Notes: generated by a model not told the origin, from the sequence alone. Positions 26,232 through 34,982 are shown, numbered from the stretch's first letter. The stretch is DNA of 64,000 nt from Porphyromonadaceae bacterium W3.11 (GCA_030434245.1 JAUISX010000002.1:478375-542374); one strand, 5' to 3'. Made by a program: numbers and translations.

Positions 26232-26567
26232 CTACACACCTCTATATATCATATCATTAACCTTCATAACAACCACTTGATCAAGAGCTCCTAATTCAGA
26301 AGAGGAGAGTAATTCCATAATTGAATAAATAGTGCTCGCCTCCTGTATATTAAGTGTCAATTTACATTTGCTTTTTTCCATACTGAAAAGCCTATTTTCT
26401 AACCGCTGACCTAACTTAATTGCCCTCTGAATATTAGCGAGCTCAATGATTGATCTACAAGGAATTTCACGGGTATAGATATACCAAAGGAGCATCCTCA
26501 ATACCGACTCAATCTCTACTCGACTAAGATTCAACTTAAACTTCTTATGTAGTTCGATTTGCAACAT
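26232..26567 (-). CDS. Hypothetical early phage protein
   Basis: This 111-aa helical protein starts MLQIELHKKFKLNLSRVEIE. It has a central region rich in leucine and isoleucine but no true membrane segment, and ends VVMKVNDMIYRGV. It lies between the gp16-like gene and the 89-aa gene in a tightly packed operon. I do not recognise the family. The AT-rich base composition is similar to that of its neighbours, which suggests recent exchange in this block. Confidence 0.55.
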   Translation of the reverse strand: MLQIELHKKFKLNLSRVEIESVLRMLLWYIYTREIPCRSIIELANIQRAIKLGQRLENRLFSMEKSKCKLTLNIQEASTIYSIMELLSSSELGALDQVVVMKVNDMIYRGV

Positions 26568-26588
26568 AACTTTACATTCAAACTTAAA

Positions 26589-26858
26589 TCAACGATTACT
26601 ATCCAATTTTGCTCCAATAATTTCCTCTATCATTTTTGCTTTATTAGCTCCTCGTGTTCTGGTGAAAAATTCTTGCATACTTTCATTTTCTTTCATACCA
26701 GCCTGTTCACAAAACTCCAAGAGTACCTCAGGTTTGATTACTAAAAATCCCAACCCAAATGTCAAGCAATAATCAATTCCAACTGAACCAAACTCTTTGC
26801 CAAAGCCTGTCAGTTTTAACAATTTATCTACTTTATATTTCAGCAAAACCCCGTTCAT
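26589..26858 (-). CDS. Hypothetical early phage protein
   Basis: This 89-aa protein (MNGVLLKYKVDKLLKLTGFG, ..., MQEFFTRTRGANKAKMIEEI) has a central hydrophobic run CLTFGLGFLVI that is too short and mixed to be sure of a membrane segment. Its start overlaps the end of the serine recombinase gene by 26 bases, which fits operon coupling. I do not recognise it. Confidence 0.5.
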   Translation of the reverse strand: MNGVLLKYKVDKLLKLTGFGKEFGSVGIDYCLTFGLGFLVIKPEVLLEFCEQAGMKENESMQEFFTRTRGANKAKMIEEIIGAKLDSNR

Positions 26859-27663
26859 TCATTAATATTCTTGCATCGTTTACGTTTACTTTTAGCTTCT
26901 TACAGCTTTGCTCAAGAGTCAATCCTTTCTTTGTCAAGTCGTAGTGAATACGATTAAGATATTCAGATTTGTCTGCTGATTTCGTGATATTATCTTTGTC
27001 ATATTGTATATGATTAAACACTCCAAATTCATCTCTATATGGCTCTGTATTTTCAAGGTATCGAGCAAGTGTGTTTCTGTTAACTTTTATAATCTTCGAT
27101 ATTTGTCTTTTAGAAGCGTTCAATGCCAAAAGACTCACTATCAACTCATCTTTTTTAAAACATGGATTTTTTGTAATTGTACTACTCCTTCCTTTTGGTC
27201 TTCCAAGCACAGCTCCATTTGCCCGCTTCGCTTTCAATGCTTCAGATGTACGTTGTGAAATTAGATTTCTTTCAATCTCAGCTGATAACCCAAATGCGAA
27301 AGCAAGCACTTTGCTTTGTATATCATCGCCAAGCCTATAGTTGTCTTTAATTGTCCAGATGTATGCTTCCTTTTTCATGATTAGGGATAATATTTCCATA
27401 ATCATAAATAAGTTTCGACCAAGCCTTGAGAGCTCAGAAGAGATGATTAAGTCATCTTTCTTGATATTTTTTAGAAGATCACCAAGTCTACGTTTGTTAT
27501 ACGACTTCGTTCCTGAAATTGTCTCCTCAATCCAACTATTAACCACCAGACCTTTACGCTCAGCAAATAGCTTGATTTCGTGTCTCTGATTTTCAACAGT
27601 CTGCTTATCACTACTTACACGTATGTAGCCATAAACTTTATTTATTTCAAGTTCTTTTGTCAT
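26833..27663 (-). CDS. Serine recombinase (resolvase/invertase family)
   Basis: This 276-aa small serine recombinase has the catalytic serine in YGYIRVSSDKQTVENQ (near residue 18). The conserved ISSELSRLGRN block follows, with the active-site arginines, then FAFGLSAEIERNLISQRTSE with helix E. A C-terminal helix-turn-helix (KRQISKIIKVNRNTLARYLE) and a further 60-residue tail complete it. Members resolve or invert DNA. In Mu, Gin switches tail fibres, but this gene lies in the early operon far from the fibre genes. The start at 27663 overlaps the upstream stop (ATGA). Confidence 0.85.
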   Translation of the reverse strand: MTKELEINKVYGYIRVSSDKQTVENQRHEIKLFAERKGLVVNSWIEETISGTKSYNKRRLGDLLKNIKKDDLIISSELSRLGRNLFMIMEILSLIMKKEAYIWTIKDNYRLGDDIQSKVLAFAFGLSAEIERNLISQRTSEALKAKRANGAVLGRPKGRSSTITKNPCFKKDELIVSLLALNASKRQISKIIKVNRNTLARYLENTEPYRDEFGVFNHIQYDKDNITKSADKSEYLNRIHYDLTKKGLTLEQSCKKLKVNVNDARILMNERGFAEI

Positions 27664-27911
27664 CATACATCCCAATCAAAAAATCCTTTTTTTTTATAAT
27701 TCTTTTTATCCTTATCCATCATGGCAAGCTTACTTCCCGCTGGAATCGAAAGCCAACGGTCAAAGGTTGATTTACTAATGTGAAATTGATCTTTGATATA
27801 CTGCCTGTAAATTTCCACTAAGGGCAATCCCTTGTGCTCTTCCTGCACTTGCAACACAGTCCGTTGCATCTCCAACACTCGTTTATAGAAAAATCTCCTA
27901 TTGTATGCCAT
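27663..27911 (-). CDS. Small hypothetical early phage protein
   Basis: This 82-aa basic protein (MAYNRRFFYKRVLEMQRTVL) has a helix-turn-helix-like segment (YIKDQFHISKSTFDRWLS), so it may bind DNA. It lies between the RecA-like ATPase and the serine recombinase. The stop overlaps the start of the recombinase. I do not recognise the family. Confidence 0.55.
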   Translation of the reverse strand: MAYNRRFFYKRVLEMQRTVLQVQEEHKGLPLVEIYRQYIKDQFHISKSTFDRWLSIPAGSKLAMMDKDKKNYKKKGFFDWDV

Positions 27912-27912
27912 G

Positions 27913-28530
27913 CTATACCTCCAATCCCCAAAAATTAGCTGCTAACTCTTCACTTACATTGATGTACTCCCCGCCACCGTATCTCCCAGTCGGAAAAGCC
28001 CTAAAGCCCTCAATTCTAAAAGCTATATTGGCATCCCTCCAAATTCTTTTCGCATCATTACCATCAGGTTGCTTTCCATCTACATGGCTCACATAGATAA
28101 ATAACTTTTCTGGGTACTTCTCTTTGATCTCCTTATAATCATCAAATTTCAATCCTGCGAATTGTACCGAGTCTATCACCACAAAGTCAGGGCTATCTCT
28201 CCGCTCTAACCATTTGACCATTTCGCCAATTTCCATCTTGTCAAGAAGCACCATCTTGTTACCTGCAGCAGCCATATCCACTCGCTCCATAGCCATCTGA
28301 ATCGAAAGGCTTAAACCCTCTTCAATACTGTTATAAGCCCCTTTCCCAAAGTTGGTCATATACTTAGCCAACATCATCGCAAATGAGGTCTTGCCATTTT
28401 TGGGAGCCCCGTAAATAAACCATGTGCCGCAAAATTCAGGACGACCGCATGCGGCCAACCATTCACCCTCAAAGTCGAGGGTTTTGAATTTTGCTTTAAT
28501 CACATTATGGACACTCAGGGCACGCTTCAT
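27913..28530 (-). CDS. RecA-like P-loop ATPase
   Basis: This 205-aa ATPase has Walker A FIYGAPKNGKTSFAMMLAKY near residue 40 and Walker B FVVIDSVQFA near residue 118. It also has a YVSH segment typical of the RecA/DnaB fold (sensor-like strand KLFIYVSHVDG). Bacteroidetes Mu-like phages usually carry this gene beside the MuB-like gene. It may act in recombination or replication of phage DNA. The start follows one base after the MuB stop. Confidence 0.7.
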   Translation of the reverse strand: MKRALSVHNVIKAKFKTLDFEGEWLAACGRPEFCGTWFIYGAPKNGKTSFAMMLAKYMTNFGKGAYNSIEEGLSLSIQMAMERVDMAAAGNKMVLLDKMEIGEMVKWLERRDSPDFVVIDSVQFAGLKFDDYKEIKEKYPEKLFIYVSHVDGKQPDGNDAKRIWRDANIAFRIEGFRAFPTGRYGGGEYINVSEELAANFWGLEV

Positions 28531-28531
28531 T

Positions 28532-29416
28532 TCACACTCTAAGCTTATTAAGTTCCACAGAAATTCTTCTCAGACACGCTCTACCCTCTCCGTCCATCGT
28601 CCCGTTCAAAATCTTACGTACATCAGCCCCCTCTGGTGCATTGGCTTTAATAATTTTCATAGCACTGGCATTGATGATCAATTTGCCATCATCGCCATCA
28701 GCAATGACCTTCCCAAATCGCTTTCCAAATCGTGAAAATATCTCAGTATATCCCACCTTCTTATTCTCTATTGCTCGCTTCATTTTTGCTTCCAATCCGT
28801 CTGCACCCATCATATAAAAGCCACACACATTCTCGGTAGCATTCCATAAAGCTTTAATCTCTAGGAAAGCATCATACTGGAGGTCTCCAGCTTCGTCCAA
28901 AATGATGAGTGGATTTTCTATGGTCTTAAGATAAAAAATCAAATCCTCATACAGTTCGCTATACTTACCAACAGTCTGTACACCAAACTCTTTGGCAATC
29001 TGCTTGATTAAGCTTCGCTTGGTCTTCACTTGACTGCAATCGATCAGCACTGCATTCTTATGATTTTTCACGTATTGAGTCGCCGTGTAGGTTTTACCTA
29101 TATCAGCGAGATCACACATAATAGCACTGATGCTTTGGCGTTGGCACACCTCCAGCTGAGCGGTGATATAATCATACACTGGGGTACGCACAGGTACCCA
29201 ATCAATCTCTCGCTCCACACCCACATCAAGCTTACGAGCTAGGAGAAGCCAAGTAGCATCGCTCAGCACTCGCTCTCTCTCACCATTCTTCACTCTGCTG
29301 TACTGTGCAGAGTTGATACCTAAGGATGTCGCATACTTTGCATCGCTTCCGCTGAAGTTTTTCCGACGCTTCAACATCTCTTTGACAATTCGGTTTTTTA
29401 ATTCTTCAGTAATCAT
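28532..29416 (-). CDS. MuB-like AAA+ transposition ATPase
   Basis: This 294-aa protein has an N-terminal helix-turn-helix (YATSLGINSAQYSRVKNGER), as in MuB, that binds DNA. The AAA+ core follows. The Walker A position reads CDLADIGKTYTATQ, where the glycine-rich part is reduced but the lysine and threonine remain. Walker B is PLIILDEAGDL. MuB delivers target DNA to the transposase and confers target immunity. It lies in the same operon as the transposase, separated by a 78-aa gene. Confidence 0.8.
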   Translation of the reverse strand: MITEELKNRIVKEMLKRRKNFSGSDAKYATSLGINSAQYSRVKNGERERVLSDATWLLLARKLDVGVEREIDWVPVRTPVYDYITAQLEVCQRQSISAIMCDLADIGKTYTATQYVKNHKNAVLIDCSQVKTKRSLIKQIAKEFGVQTVGKYSELYEDLIFYLKTIENPLIILDEAGDLQYDAFLEIKALWNATENVCGFYMMGADGLEAKMKRAIENKKVGYTEIFSRFGKRFGKVIADGDDGKLIINASAMKIIKANAPEGADVRKILNGTMDGEGRACLRRISVELNKLRV

Positions 29417-29440
29417 ATTTAATCCTTGTTTATAAGTGAT

Positions 29441-29677
29441 TTAATTCTTGCTTTTTTTCTTTCTCCTCTTTCTATCCACTCGAGTAAAAGACAATTCACC
29501 TGATGTAAAGTCTTTATCGATACGTATTTTTGCATACTTAGGCAGGACTCGAACCCAATCAATAACCTGTTTCATGGCATTACTCTTACAATCACCATCA
29601 TCGAATACTCTTAAAAATTCATCCCTGGTCATTGTGGGAAACCTCATTTTCACTTCTATATCCATACTATTATTCAT
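29441..29677 (-). CDS. Small hypothetical protein between MuA and MuB
   Basis: This 78-aa protein starts MNNSMDIEVKMRFPTMTRDE and ends in a run of basic residues (RVDRKRRKKKSKN). It has no motif I recognise. Its start overlaps the end of the transposase gene by one base, so it is in the same operon. The basic tail suggests contact with DNA. Confidence 0.5.
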   Translation of the reverse strand: MNNSMDIEVKMRFPTMTRDEFLRVFDDGDCKSNAMKQVIDWVRVLPKYAKIRIDKDFTSGELSFTRVDRKRRKKKSKN

Positions 29678-31668
29678 TACATATCACCAATCGCTTGGGC
29701 ACCAAAATTCACATTCTCAATCCGAGTAAATTCATCCTCCTCATACCCCTTAGGTTGCACGCCCTCCAGTACTTCCACCTCCACATCATCCAATAGCTGT
29801 GCATCTTGAGCATCCATCCAGCCAACCTTGTAGATTTCTTTTTTTCTATCTCTTATTAATTTGTCAAACTTGGCATTACGCTTATCTTGATATAGCATAT
29901 TGGCTCTATCCTCTTCTGTTTGCTCAATCTTATTTTCATTGTACTGATATTGAGTACTATTTATGACCTCACCGATATACTTACCATCTTGGTATAAGTA
30001 GGCATTTTTGATACTACCATCCTCCTCGGGTAGCCAAAATGCCGTCACCTTATAGTTATTAGGTTTAAGCCTCTTCAAATCCTCAAAATTCTTAAGTGTA
30101 AATTGCTCATACTGCAGTGGGCAGTAGTCATTGTTATAGATACTTGTGGATGTTTCATTACCGATAAACTTATATAGATAAGCTTGGTCGATGGGCTTCA
30201 GATTTGGGTTATACTGCTGGAGTAGTACCTCCTTTCGAGTCATCCCTGGGTAGGTCTTCTGCAGCGGGTGTAGCTCATTATTGTACTCTTCAATATCATT
30301 CAGGTCATCACAGATGATTGCATCTACTGAGTATTCAGGCTCTACCATATCACCATCTACTTTATAGCGAGTGCTCCTGTATGCCTCATGGCTGGCGTAC
30401 CATCTACCTCTTGTGTGCCCATTTCTCTTTGAAATACCATATTTAAACTGCCTATTGGTATGTTCTGCACGCTTCTCTGTTGCAGACGAACAGAATCTTA
30501 CAAAGGGGAAAAGTTCATTAAGCCAAGGGATATCTCGCATCAAGTGATTCTCCACCTCCAGCTCGCCTGGCATCGGTAGCCCCAGCTCTATGAGTTCGCA
30601 AAACATATACCGAAAGCACTCAATCACCGTATCAATCGTTGGCTTACCAACAATGTATGGAGGTCTGAAAATATAGCCACTCACCACATCCACAGCAATA
30701 TATTTATATACCCACTCCTTATCGCTCTTACGGCTTATAGCCACGTCGTCCATGGTAATCTTACTCAGCGAGTATTTACCCACCTTACGCTTGTGCTTTG
30801 GTCGTCTCTTATTCACATAATCGAAGTTACCATTGCGATCATCGTATATAGAGGTATTGTTGAGCACATTCTTCAGGTAATTCCATATAGTAGCCTCGCT
30901 CACCTCGATAGCTCTACCTTTATACCGAAAGTCCTCTGGCTTGAAAATCTCCCCAGTCTCCTTATCAAATAGCTCTTTTGTACCACATACAAACTCCATG
31001 TAAATCCTATGAACATCTGTAACAAATGGCTTGTGATAAATACGATAGATAGCCAAAAATAAATTCTCCATCCTTGCACTTACCAATCTCGCTGAATCAT
31101 TACCAAGGTTTTTATGTAATATCGATTGATAACCCTCTTTTATATAAGCTTTAAAAGCTCTTTCAAAGCTTCTCGCATTCTTAATTTCATCCGCTGGATA
31201 GTCATTCAATTGTTCGCCATACCATTGACACGCTTGCTTCCAAAACTTCCCCATCAGCAACCTCTTACCACTTCGTGCTCTCGCAGCTCGCTGTGTCTCC
31301 AAACCTCTTTTTACGCCCTCAAAGATGGATGCTCGATTGATATACTTTAGGATTTGATCATCATCTAACTTAGATCCATCTTCTTTCAGAAAAGAAGTGA
31401 AAAACTCCACTGCCCCTTGGTCTCGTTCAACATAAAATACAGAGTTCGTTTCAGCCTTTTGGATTTTGCCATACGCAGCCTCAATCACCTCTAAGCGATC
31501 CTTACGCTTGATGCTCTTGACATCAATAAGTGTATTACCATTGATGCCACGCTGGTAGATATCCAAATACCCACGGTAGCTATCATGGTTAAACTGTTTG
31601 TAAGTCAAACCCGCCTTACACCAATCATTCACCGACAGCACCAAAGTATTATCTACCATCTGATACAT
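29677..31668 (-). CDS. MuA-like DDE transposase
   Basis: This 663-aa transposase catalyses integration and replicative transposition of the phage. An N-terminal DNA-binding part (DWCKAGLTYKQFNHD) and a long helical segment are followed by the RNase H-like core. The first acidic residue is in ITMDDVAISRK near residue 305. A second candidate lies in PGELEVENHLMRDIPW. The glutamate is in ATEKRAEHTNRQFKYG. The C-terminus (after ~530) is charged, like the MuB-binding end of MuA. The second motif differs from the classical D-N-G, and only a structural alignment could fix the residue. Confidence 0.85.
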   Translation of the reverse strand: MYQMVDNTLVLSVNDWCKAGLTYKQFNHDSYRGYLDIYQRGINGNTLIDVKSIKRKDRLEVIEAAYGKIQKAETNSVFYVERDQGAVEFFTSFLKEDGSKLDDDQILKYINRASIFEGVKRGLETQRAARARSGKRLLMGKFWKQACQWYGEQLNDYPADEIKNARSFERAFKAYIKEGYQSILHKNLGNDSARLVSARMENLFLAIYRIYHKPFVTDVHRIYMEFVCGTKELFDKETGEIFKPEDFRYKGRAIEVSEATIWNYLKNVLNNTSIYDDRNGNFDYVNKRRPKHKRKVGKYSLSKITMDDVAISRKSDKEWVYKYIAVDVVSGYIFRPPYIVGKPTIDTVIECFRYMFCELIELGLPMPGELEVENHLMRDIPWLNELFPFVRFCSSATEKRAEHTNRQFKYGISKRNGHTRGRWYASHEAYRSTRYKVDGDMVEPEYSVDAIICDDLNDIEEYNNELHPLQKTYPGMTRKEVLLQQYNPNLKPIDQAYLYKFIGNETSTSIYNNDYCPLQYEQFTLKNFEDLKRLKPNNYKVTAFWLPEEDGSIKNAYLYQDGKYIGEVINSTQYQYNENKIEQTEEDRANMLYQDKRNAKFDKLIRDRKKEIYKVGWMDAQDAQLLDDVEVEVLEGVQPKGYEEDEFTRIENVNFGAQAIGDM

Positions 31669-31747
31669 ACACTACTCCTTTCTTTATTCCTTATATTTGT
31701 AGGGACTACAAATCTCTAAATGAACCATTATGATATTCAAAGTAAGT

Positions 31748-32122
31748 TTAACCTCTACTTCCCAAAAGTAATGAGATTCTATTTTGCTCTTTCATGAGCT
31801 CAGCAATACTCATATTCTTGAACTGGCGGTCAAGCTGACCATCAATGTACACCATGACATCTCCACTCTTCATATTTGCAACCAAGCGGGCACGATTACC
31901 CCAAGTTTGGATCATATCACCATTACTCTCATAGATAGTTACCATCTCTTCGGTTACGAGCTTACCGCCCCTCTGGAGGGCGAGAGATCTAATCTTCTGG
32001 GCCAAATCTGAATGACGCTTGTAGTTGAGTGCATAGCTTATCATCTGCTCGCTAACAGCAAACGATCTCATCAAGAAATCACGACCCTCGGGGGTCACCA
32101 AAATTCTTCTTTCCATACGCAT
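31748..32122 (-). CDS. Early regulator-like protein (Ner/Cro position)
   Basis: This 124-aa protein is the first gene of the early operon. A possible helix-turn-helix (SEQMISYALNYKRHSDLAQK) and a basic patch (IRSLALQRGGKLV) lie in its first half; the rest (SGDVMVYIDGQLDRQFKNMS) is unlike Cro. In Mu the same place is held by Ner, which switches off early transcription. The start could be at 32122 (MRMERR) or two codons later. The role is inferred from position and a weak motif. Confidence 0.5.
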   Translation of the reverse strand: MRMERRILVTPEGRDFLMRSFAVSEQMISYALNYKRHSDLAQKIRSLALQRGGKLVTEEMVTIYESNGDMIQTWGNRARLVANMKSGDVMVYIDGQLDRQFKNMSIAELMKEQNRISLLLGSRG

Positions 32123-32148
32123 AAATTATTTTAAGTATATTTACAACC

Positions 32149-32208
32149 GTGTTTAATTATAAACACCAATGCAAATATAAACGAAATGTTTATAACTGCC
32201 AAACATTT
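32149..32208 (-). promoter_or_regulatory. Early promoter with two flanking operator-like inverted repeats
   Basis: The minus-strand promoter has -33 TTTG (32203-32200), a spacer of exactly 20 bases, and -7 TATATTTG (32179-32172). GTGTTTA-ATTA-TAAACAC (32149-32166) lies just downstream of the -7 box. AAATGTTT-N9-AAACATTT (32184-32208) covers the -33 box. Both contain the shared half-site (T)GTTT. They are probably repressor operators, so repressor binding would block early transcription. Confidence 0.65.
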
Positions 32209-32227
32209 TGGGTATAAAATATTCTTT

Positions 32228-32947
32228 ATGGGAGTAAATGATAGACGACTCGAGCAGCTTTATAAGTTAATTAAGCACTTCTCGAATGGCACAAAGACTG
32301 ACTTTGCAGAGAAATTAGGTATGTCTCCACAGGCATTAAACAACTGGTTTAATAGAGGAACATTTGATATTGAGCTCTTATACGAAAGGTTTAGTGAACT
32401 TTCTCCCGAATGGCTTATCACTGGAAAAGGAGATATGTTTCGTGAAAGTAATTCCGTCAATGGAACTTATCTTGAAAATAAAGAGGACTATGAAGTAGCC
32501 AAGGGATTAGGTATGTCGCTGATACCTGAATACACTGATACTTTTAGGGGTGGAGAAGTTGGAAATATGATCAGTACCGATACCATTAAAGCATATTGGG
32601 CTCTCCCTAATACAAAGGCGGATATGATTATCGAAGTTGAGGGTGATTCAATGTCCAGCTCATACCCAGCGGGTAGCAAAGTAGCCATTAGGAAAATACA
32701 ATTTGACCGACAATATCCAACGGTTAATATTCCATTCGGAGAAGTGTTTGCAATCGTAATTGATAATGATGATGACAATTACCTCACCTTTATTAAAAGG
32801 CTAAGAAGACACCCAGACAAATCACTTCAAAATAAATTCTGGATCGCCCAGAGCGACAATGCAGCTTATGACGACTTCGAGATCGAAATATCCAAAGTCC
32901 GCCACCTCTTCATTGCCGTCGCCTCCATCAAACTCACTGGCTACTAA
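32228..32947 (+). CDS. Phage repressor with S24 peptidase domain
   Basis: This 239-aa CI/LexA-like protein has an N-terminal helix-turn-helix (GTKTDFAEKLGMSPQALNNW) for operator binding. The C-terminal S24 domain has the catalytic serine in VEGDSMSSSYPAGS and lysine in TFIKRLRRH. In this family, RecA-stimulated self-cleavage ends lysogeny. I use the ATG at 32228 (MGVNDRRLEQLYKLI). It is divergent from the early operon, with operators between them, so it holds the phage in lysogeny. The cargo operon starts 36 bases after its stop and may share its transcript. Confidence 0.9.
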   Translation: MGVNDRRLEQLYKLIKHFSNGTKTDFAEKLGMSPQALNNWFNRGTFDIELLYERFSELSPEWLITGKGDMFRESNSVNGTYLENKEDYEVAKGLGMSLIPEYTDTFRGGEVGNMISTDTIKAYWALPNTKADMIIEVEGDSMSSSYPAGSKVAIRKIQFDRQYPTVNIPFGEVFAIVIDNDDDNYLTFIKRLRRHPDKSLQNKFWIAQSDNAAYDDFEIEISKVRHLFIAVASIKLTGY

Positions 32948-32983
32948 CCCTTCAAAAATATCTAGATACCATATATTGTATAG

Positions 32984-34054
32984 ATGAAAAAACTTGTCTC
33001 AGAGTCAAAATACAAGAAAAGGAATAGAGCTCATGCAGAAAGATTGCACAAGAGAAATCTTACTCATAAAAGAAAGACAAAAAACAGAAGAAAAAGTTTT
33101 CAAAAACAAAGACATGTTCCAAGTAATAAACGCATAAGAAAACCACCAATTGTAGTTCCAACTGATTTCCGACTTATGCACAATACAGATGAATGTCTCA
33201 AGTTCTTCAATGAGATTAGAAGTGAGCAAAACGCATCACAGATTACACCATTGCACAGGGTGATTTTCCTAGAAATGGAAGGAGTTGAGAATATTGACTA
33301 TGCAAGTATAAGTCTTCTTATTGCTATTTCAAACCACCAAAGAGACAAAGGAATAACTTTTTGGGGGACATTCCCAAAGAACAAAGAATGTAGGAAATTC
33401 TTTGAGGATTCTGGTTTCTTGGACTACATGAAGGATCAGAACGGGAATCCTTTCAAGAAGGCTGAAAAAGCAGAACACATTAAAATACAAACAGAAAAAG
33501 GGAAGTTTACGATTGAAGAAAGAAAGAACATGTCTCTCCTCTTCAGAAAGGCTTCTCAGAATTTAACTGGAGAAAGAATTAGATTACAACGAATAAGCAC
33601 TCTCTTTACAGAAATTTGCGGAAATTCAGTAGAATGGAGTAGTGCAAGAGGGAAAATGAGACTTGTCGGGATGTACATGGAGGAGGAGTCTGTTACATTC
33701 ACAGCGGTAGACTTGGGTAGAGGGATTATTTCAACGATTAGAAGGAAATTCACTCACAAATTACAGGAATTATTTATTGCAAATAAACCTGTCCGAATCC
33801 TAGAGAACGCCTTCAGGATGAAATATGGGTCATCAACTGGGGAGATCAACAGAGCAAAAGGACTTATTTCTGTAAAAGCAGCCTTTGATGAAAGAAAAAT
33901 CTTAGATTTGTACGTGATAACCAATAATGTTATACTTGACTTTGTTGACAAGAAAAAGTCAAGAGTCTTATCAGTTCCTTTTCAGGGTACAATGTACCAA
34001 TGGAAGATTACAAGAGAGTGTATTGAGAATATGTTGAATGATGAAAATGATTGA
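32984..34054 (+). CDS. STAS-like domain fused to HATPase (cargo operon gene 1)
   Basis: This 356-aa protein begins with a very basic 60-residue region (KKRNRAHAERLHKRNLTHKR). A STAS-like fold follows (RVIFLEMEGVENIDYASISL, then GITFWGTFPKN). A GHKL/HATPase_c domain comes next: N-box ISTLFTEICGNSVEWSSA, G1 box AVDLGRGI, G2-like INRAKGLISVKAA. This is like SpoIIAA and SpoIIAB joined in one chain. The ATPase could phosphorylate the partner STAS protein. I know of no described system with this exact gene set. Confidence 0.7.
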   Translation: MKKLVSESKYKKRNRAHAERLHKRNLTHKRKTKNRRKSFQKQRHVPSNKRIRKPPIVVPTDFRLMHNTDECLKFFNEIRSEQNASQITPLHRVIFLEMEGVENIDYASISLLIAISNHQRDKGITFWGTFPKNKECRKFFEDSGFLDYMKDQNGNPFKKAEKAEHIKIQTEKGKFTIEERKNMSLLFRKASQNLTGERIRLQRISTLFTEICGNSVEWSSARGKMRLVGMYMEEESVTFTAVDLGRGIISTIRRKFTHKLQELFIANKPVRILENAFRMKYGSSTGEINRAKGLISVKAAFDERKILDLYVITNNVILDFVDKKKSRVLSVPFQGTMYQWKITRECIENMLNDEND

Positions 34055-34065
34055 AAAGAATAACA

Positions 34066-34491
34066 ATGAATAAGCTAAGAATAGTCGACTTTACAGAATA
34101 CCCAGGATTACGCCACTGCAAAATAAGTGAAGCTTCAGGAGAAGAGTATTATCATACTATTTTGAACGAAGAATTTGCGAAGACTGTTAAAGACAATGCT
34201 ATACTCCAAGTAGATCTTGATAATACAGATGGTTATGCTTCATCATTTCTTGATGAGGCATTTGGAAACTTGGTATATGACTTCACTTTGGATATAGTAA
34301 AAAAACACATCCAAATCATTTCTAACCTTGAACCACATTGGAAGAAGATGCTCGAAGAAAAGACGTTTATTGAGTGGGAAAAAAGAAGGAAGAAAGAGGA
34401 TGCTCCAACAATCACTGAAGACCATGCCCCTTGGTTTAGACTTGTTAATGGTAAACTTGTGAAAGATAATTGGGTTGCTAAGAGTAATTGA
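34066..34491 (+). CDS. STAS-like DUF4325 protein (cargo operon gene 2)
   Basis: This 141-aa protein contains the DUF4325 pattern ILQVDLDNTDGYASSFLDEA, then FGNLVYDF, a STAS-related fold. It is a natural partner and possible substrate of the HATPase in gene 1. A charged C-terminal part follows (IEWEKRRKKEDAPTI, ending WVAKSN). The ATG at 34066 lies 11 bases after the gene 1 stop; the TTG at 34051 overlaps. Expression would be from the repressor side in the lysogen. Confidence 0.7.
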   Translation: MNKLRIVDFTEYPGLRHCKISEASGEEYYHTILNEEFAKTVKDNAILQVDLDNTDGYASSFLDEAFGNLVYDFTLDIVKKHIQIISNLEPHWKKMLEEKTFIEWEKRRKKEDAPTITEDHAPWFRLVNGKLVKDNWVAKSN

Positions 34492-34493
34492 TT

Positions 34494-34982
34494 ATGAATA
34501 TTTCAGACTGGATTGATGCTGTTGGTGTTTTAGTTTCAATTGCTGGGGTATTTGTAGCCATCTGGGTAGGCTATACTCTGCAAACTGTTCTAACTGCAGA
34601 AAGGACAATTAAAGACATTCTGATTAAAAGAATTGACAAGCTGAGCGATAAGTATGATCTTTTATACTCTAAAATATTGGAAGAAGGTATAAATCCGAGA
34701 TTAATTTTATCATGGTTTAAGTCATTCAATATTGAAGCCGATGCCCTTTTGAAGAAGGCAAGTGAAATGTATGGGATTGACAGCTCATTTTTAAAGCCTT
34801 TCCAAGCTGATTTAAGAGAGTTAATTACGAATGATGAGTCATACATGAATAACTTTAAATCAGAGATGTTCAAGCCTTCTAATGCTCTGACCAATGATAT
34901 TCAAGGATTTCACAAGAATAATCACCATCTATTTTTAGACCTAATTTGTAAAATAAACGACCAAAAAACAAGAAGGAAGTAA
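34494..34982 (+). CDS. Membrane protein of unknown function (cargo operon gene 3)
   Basis: This 162-aa protein has a single N-terminal membrane segment (AVGVLVSIAGVFVAIWVGYT). A charged helical cytoplasmic part follows (TIKDILIKRIDKLSDKYDLL, FNIEADALLKKASEMYG). Small membrane proteins of this type are often effectors in phage defence operons, but no toxic motif is evident. It starts two bases after the gene 2 stop. With its neighbours it makes a compact operon behind the repressor gene. Confidence 0.65.
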   Translation: MNISDWIDAVGVLVSIAGVFVAIWVGYTLQTVLTAERTIKDILIKRIDKLSDKYDLLYSKILEEGINPRLILSWFKSFNIEADALLKKASEMYGIDSSFLKPFQADLRELITNDESYMNNFKSEMFKPSNALTNDIQGFHKNNHHLFLDLICKINDQKTRRK

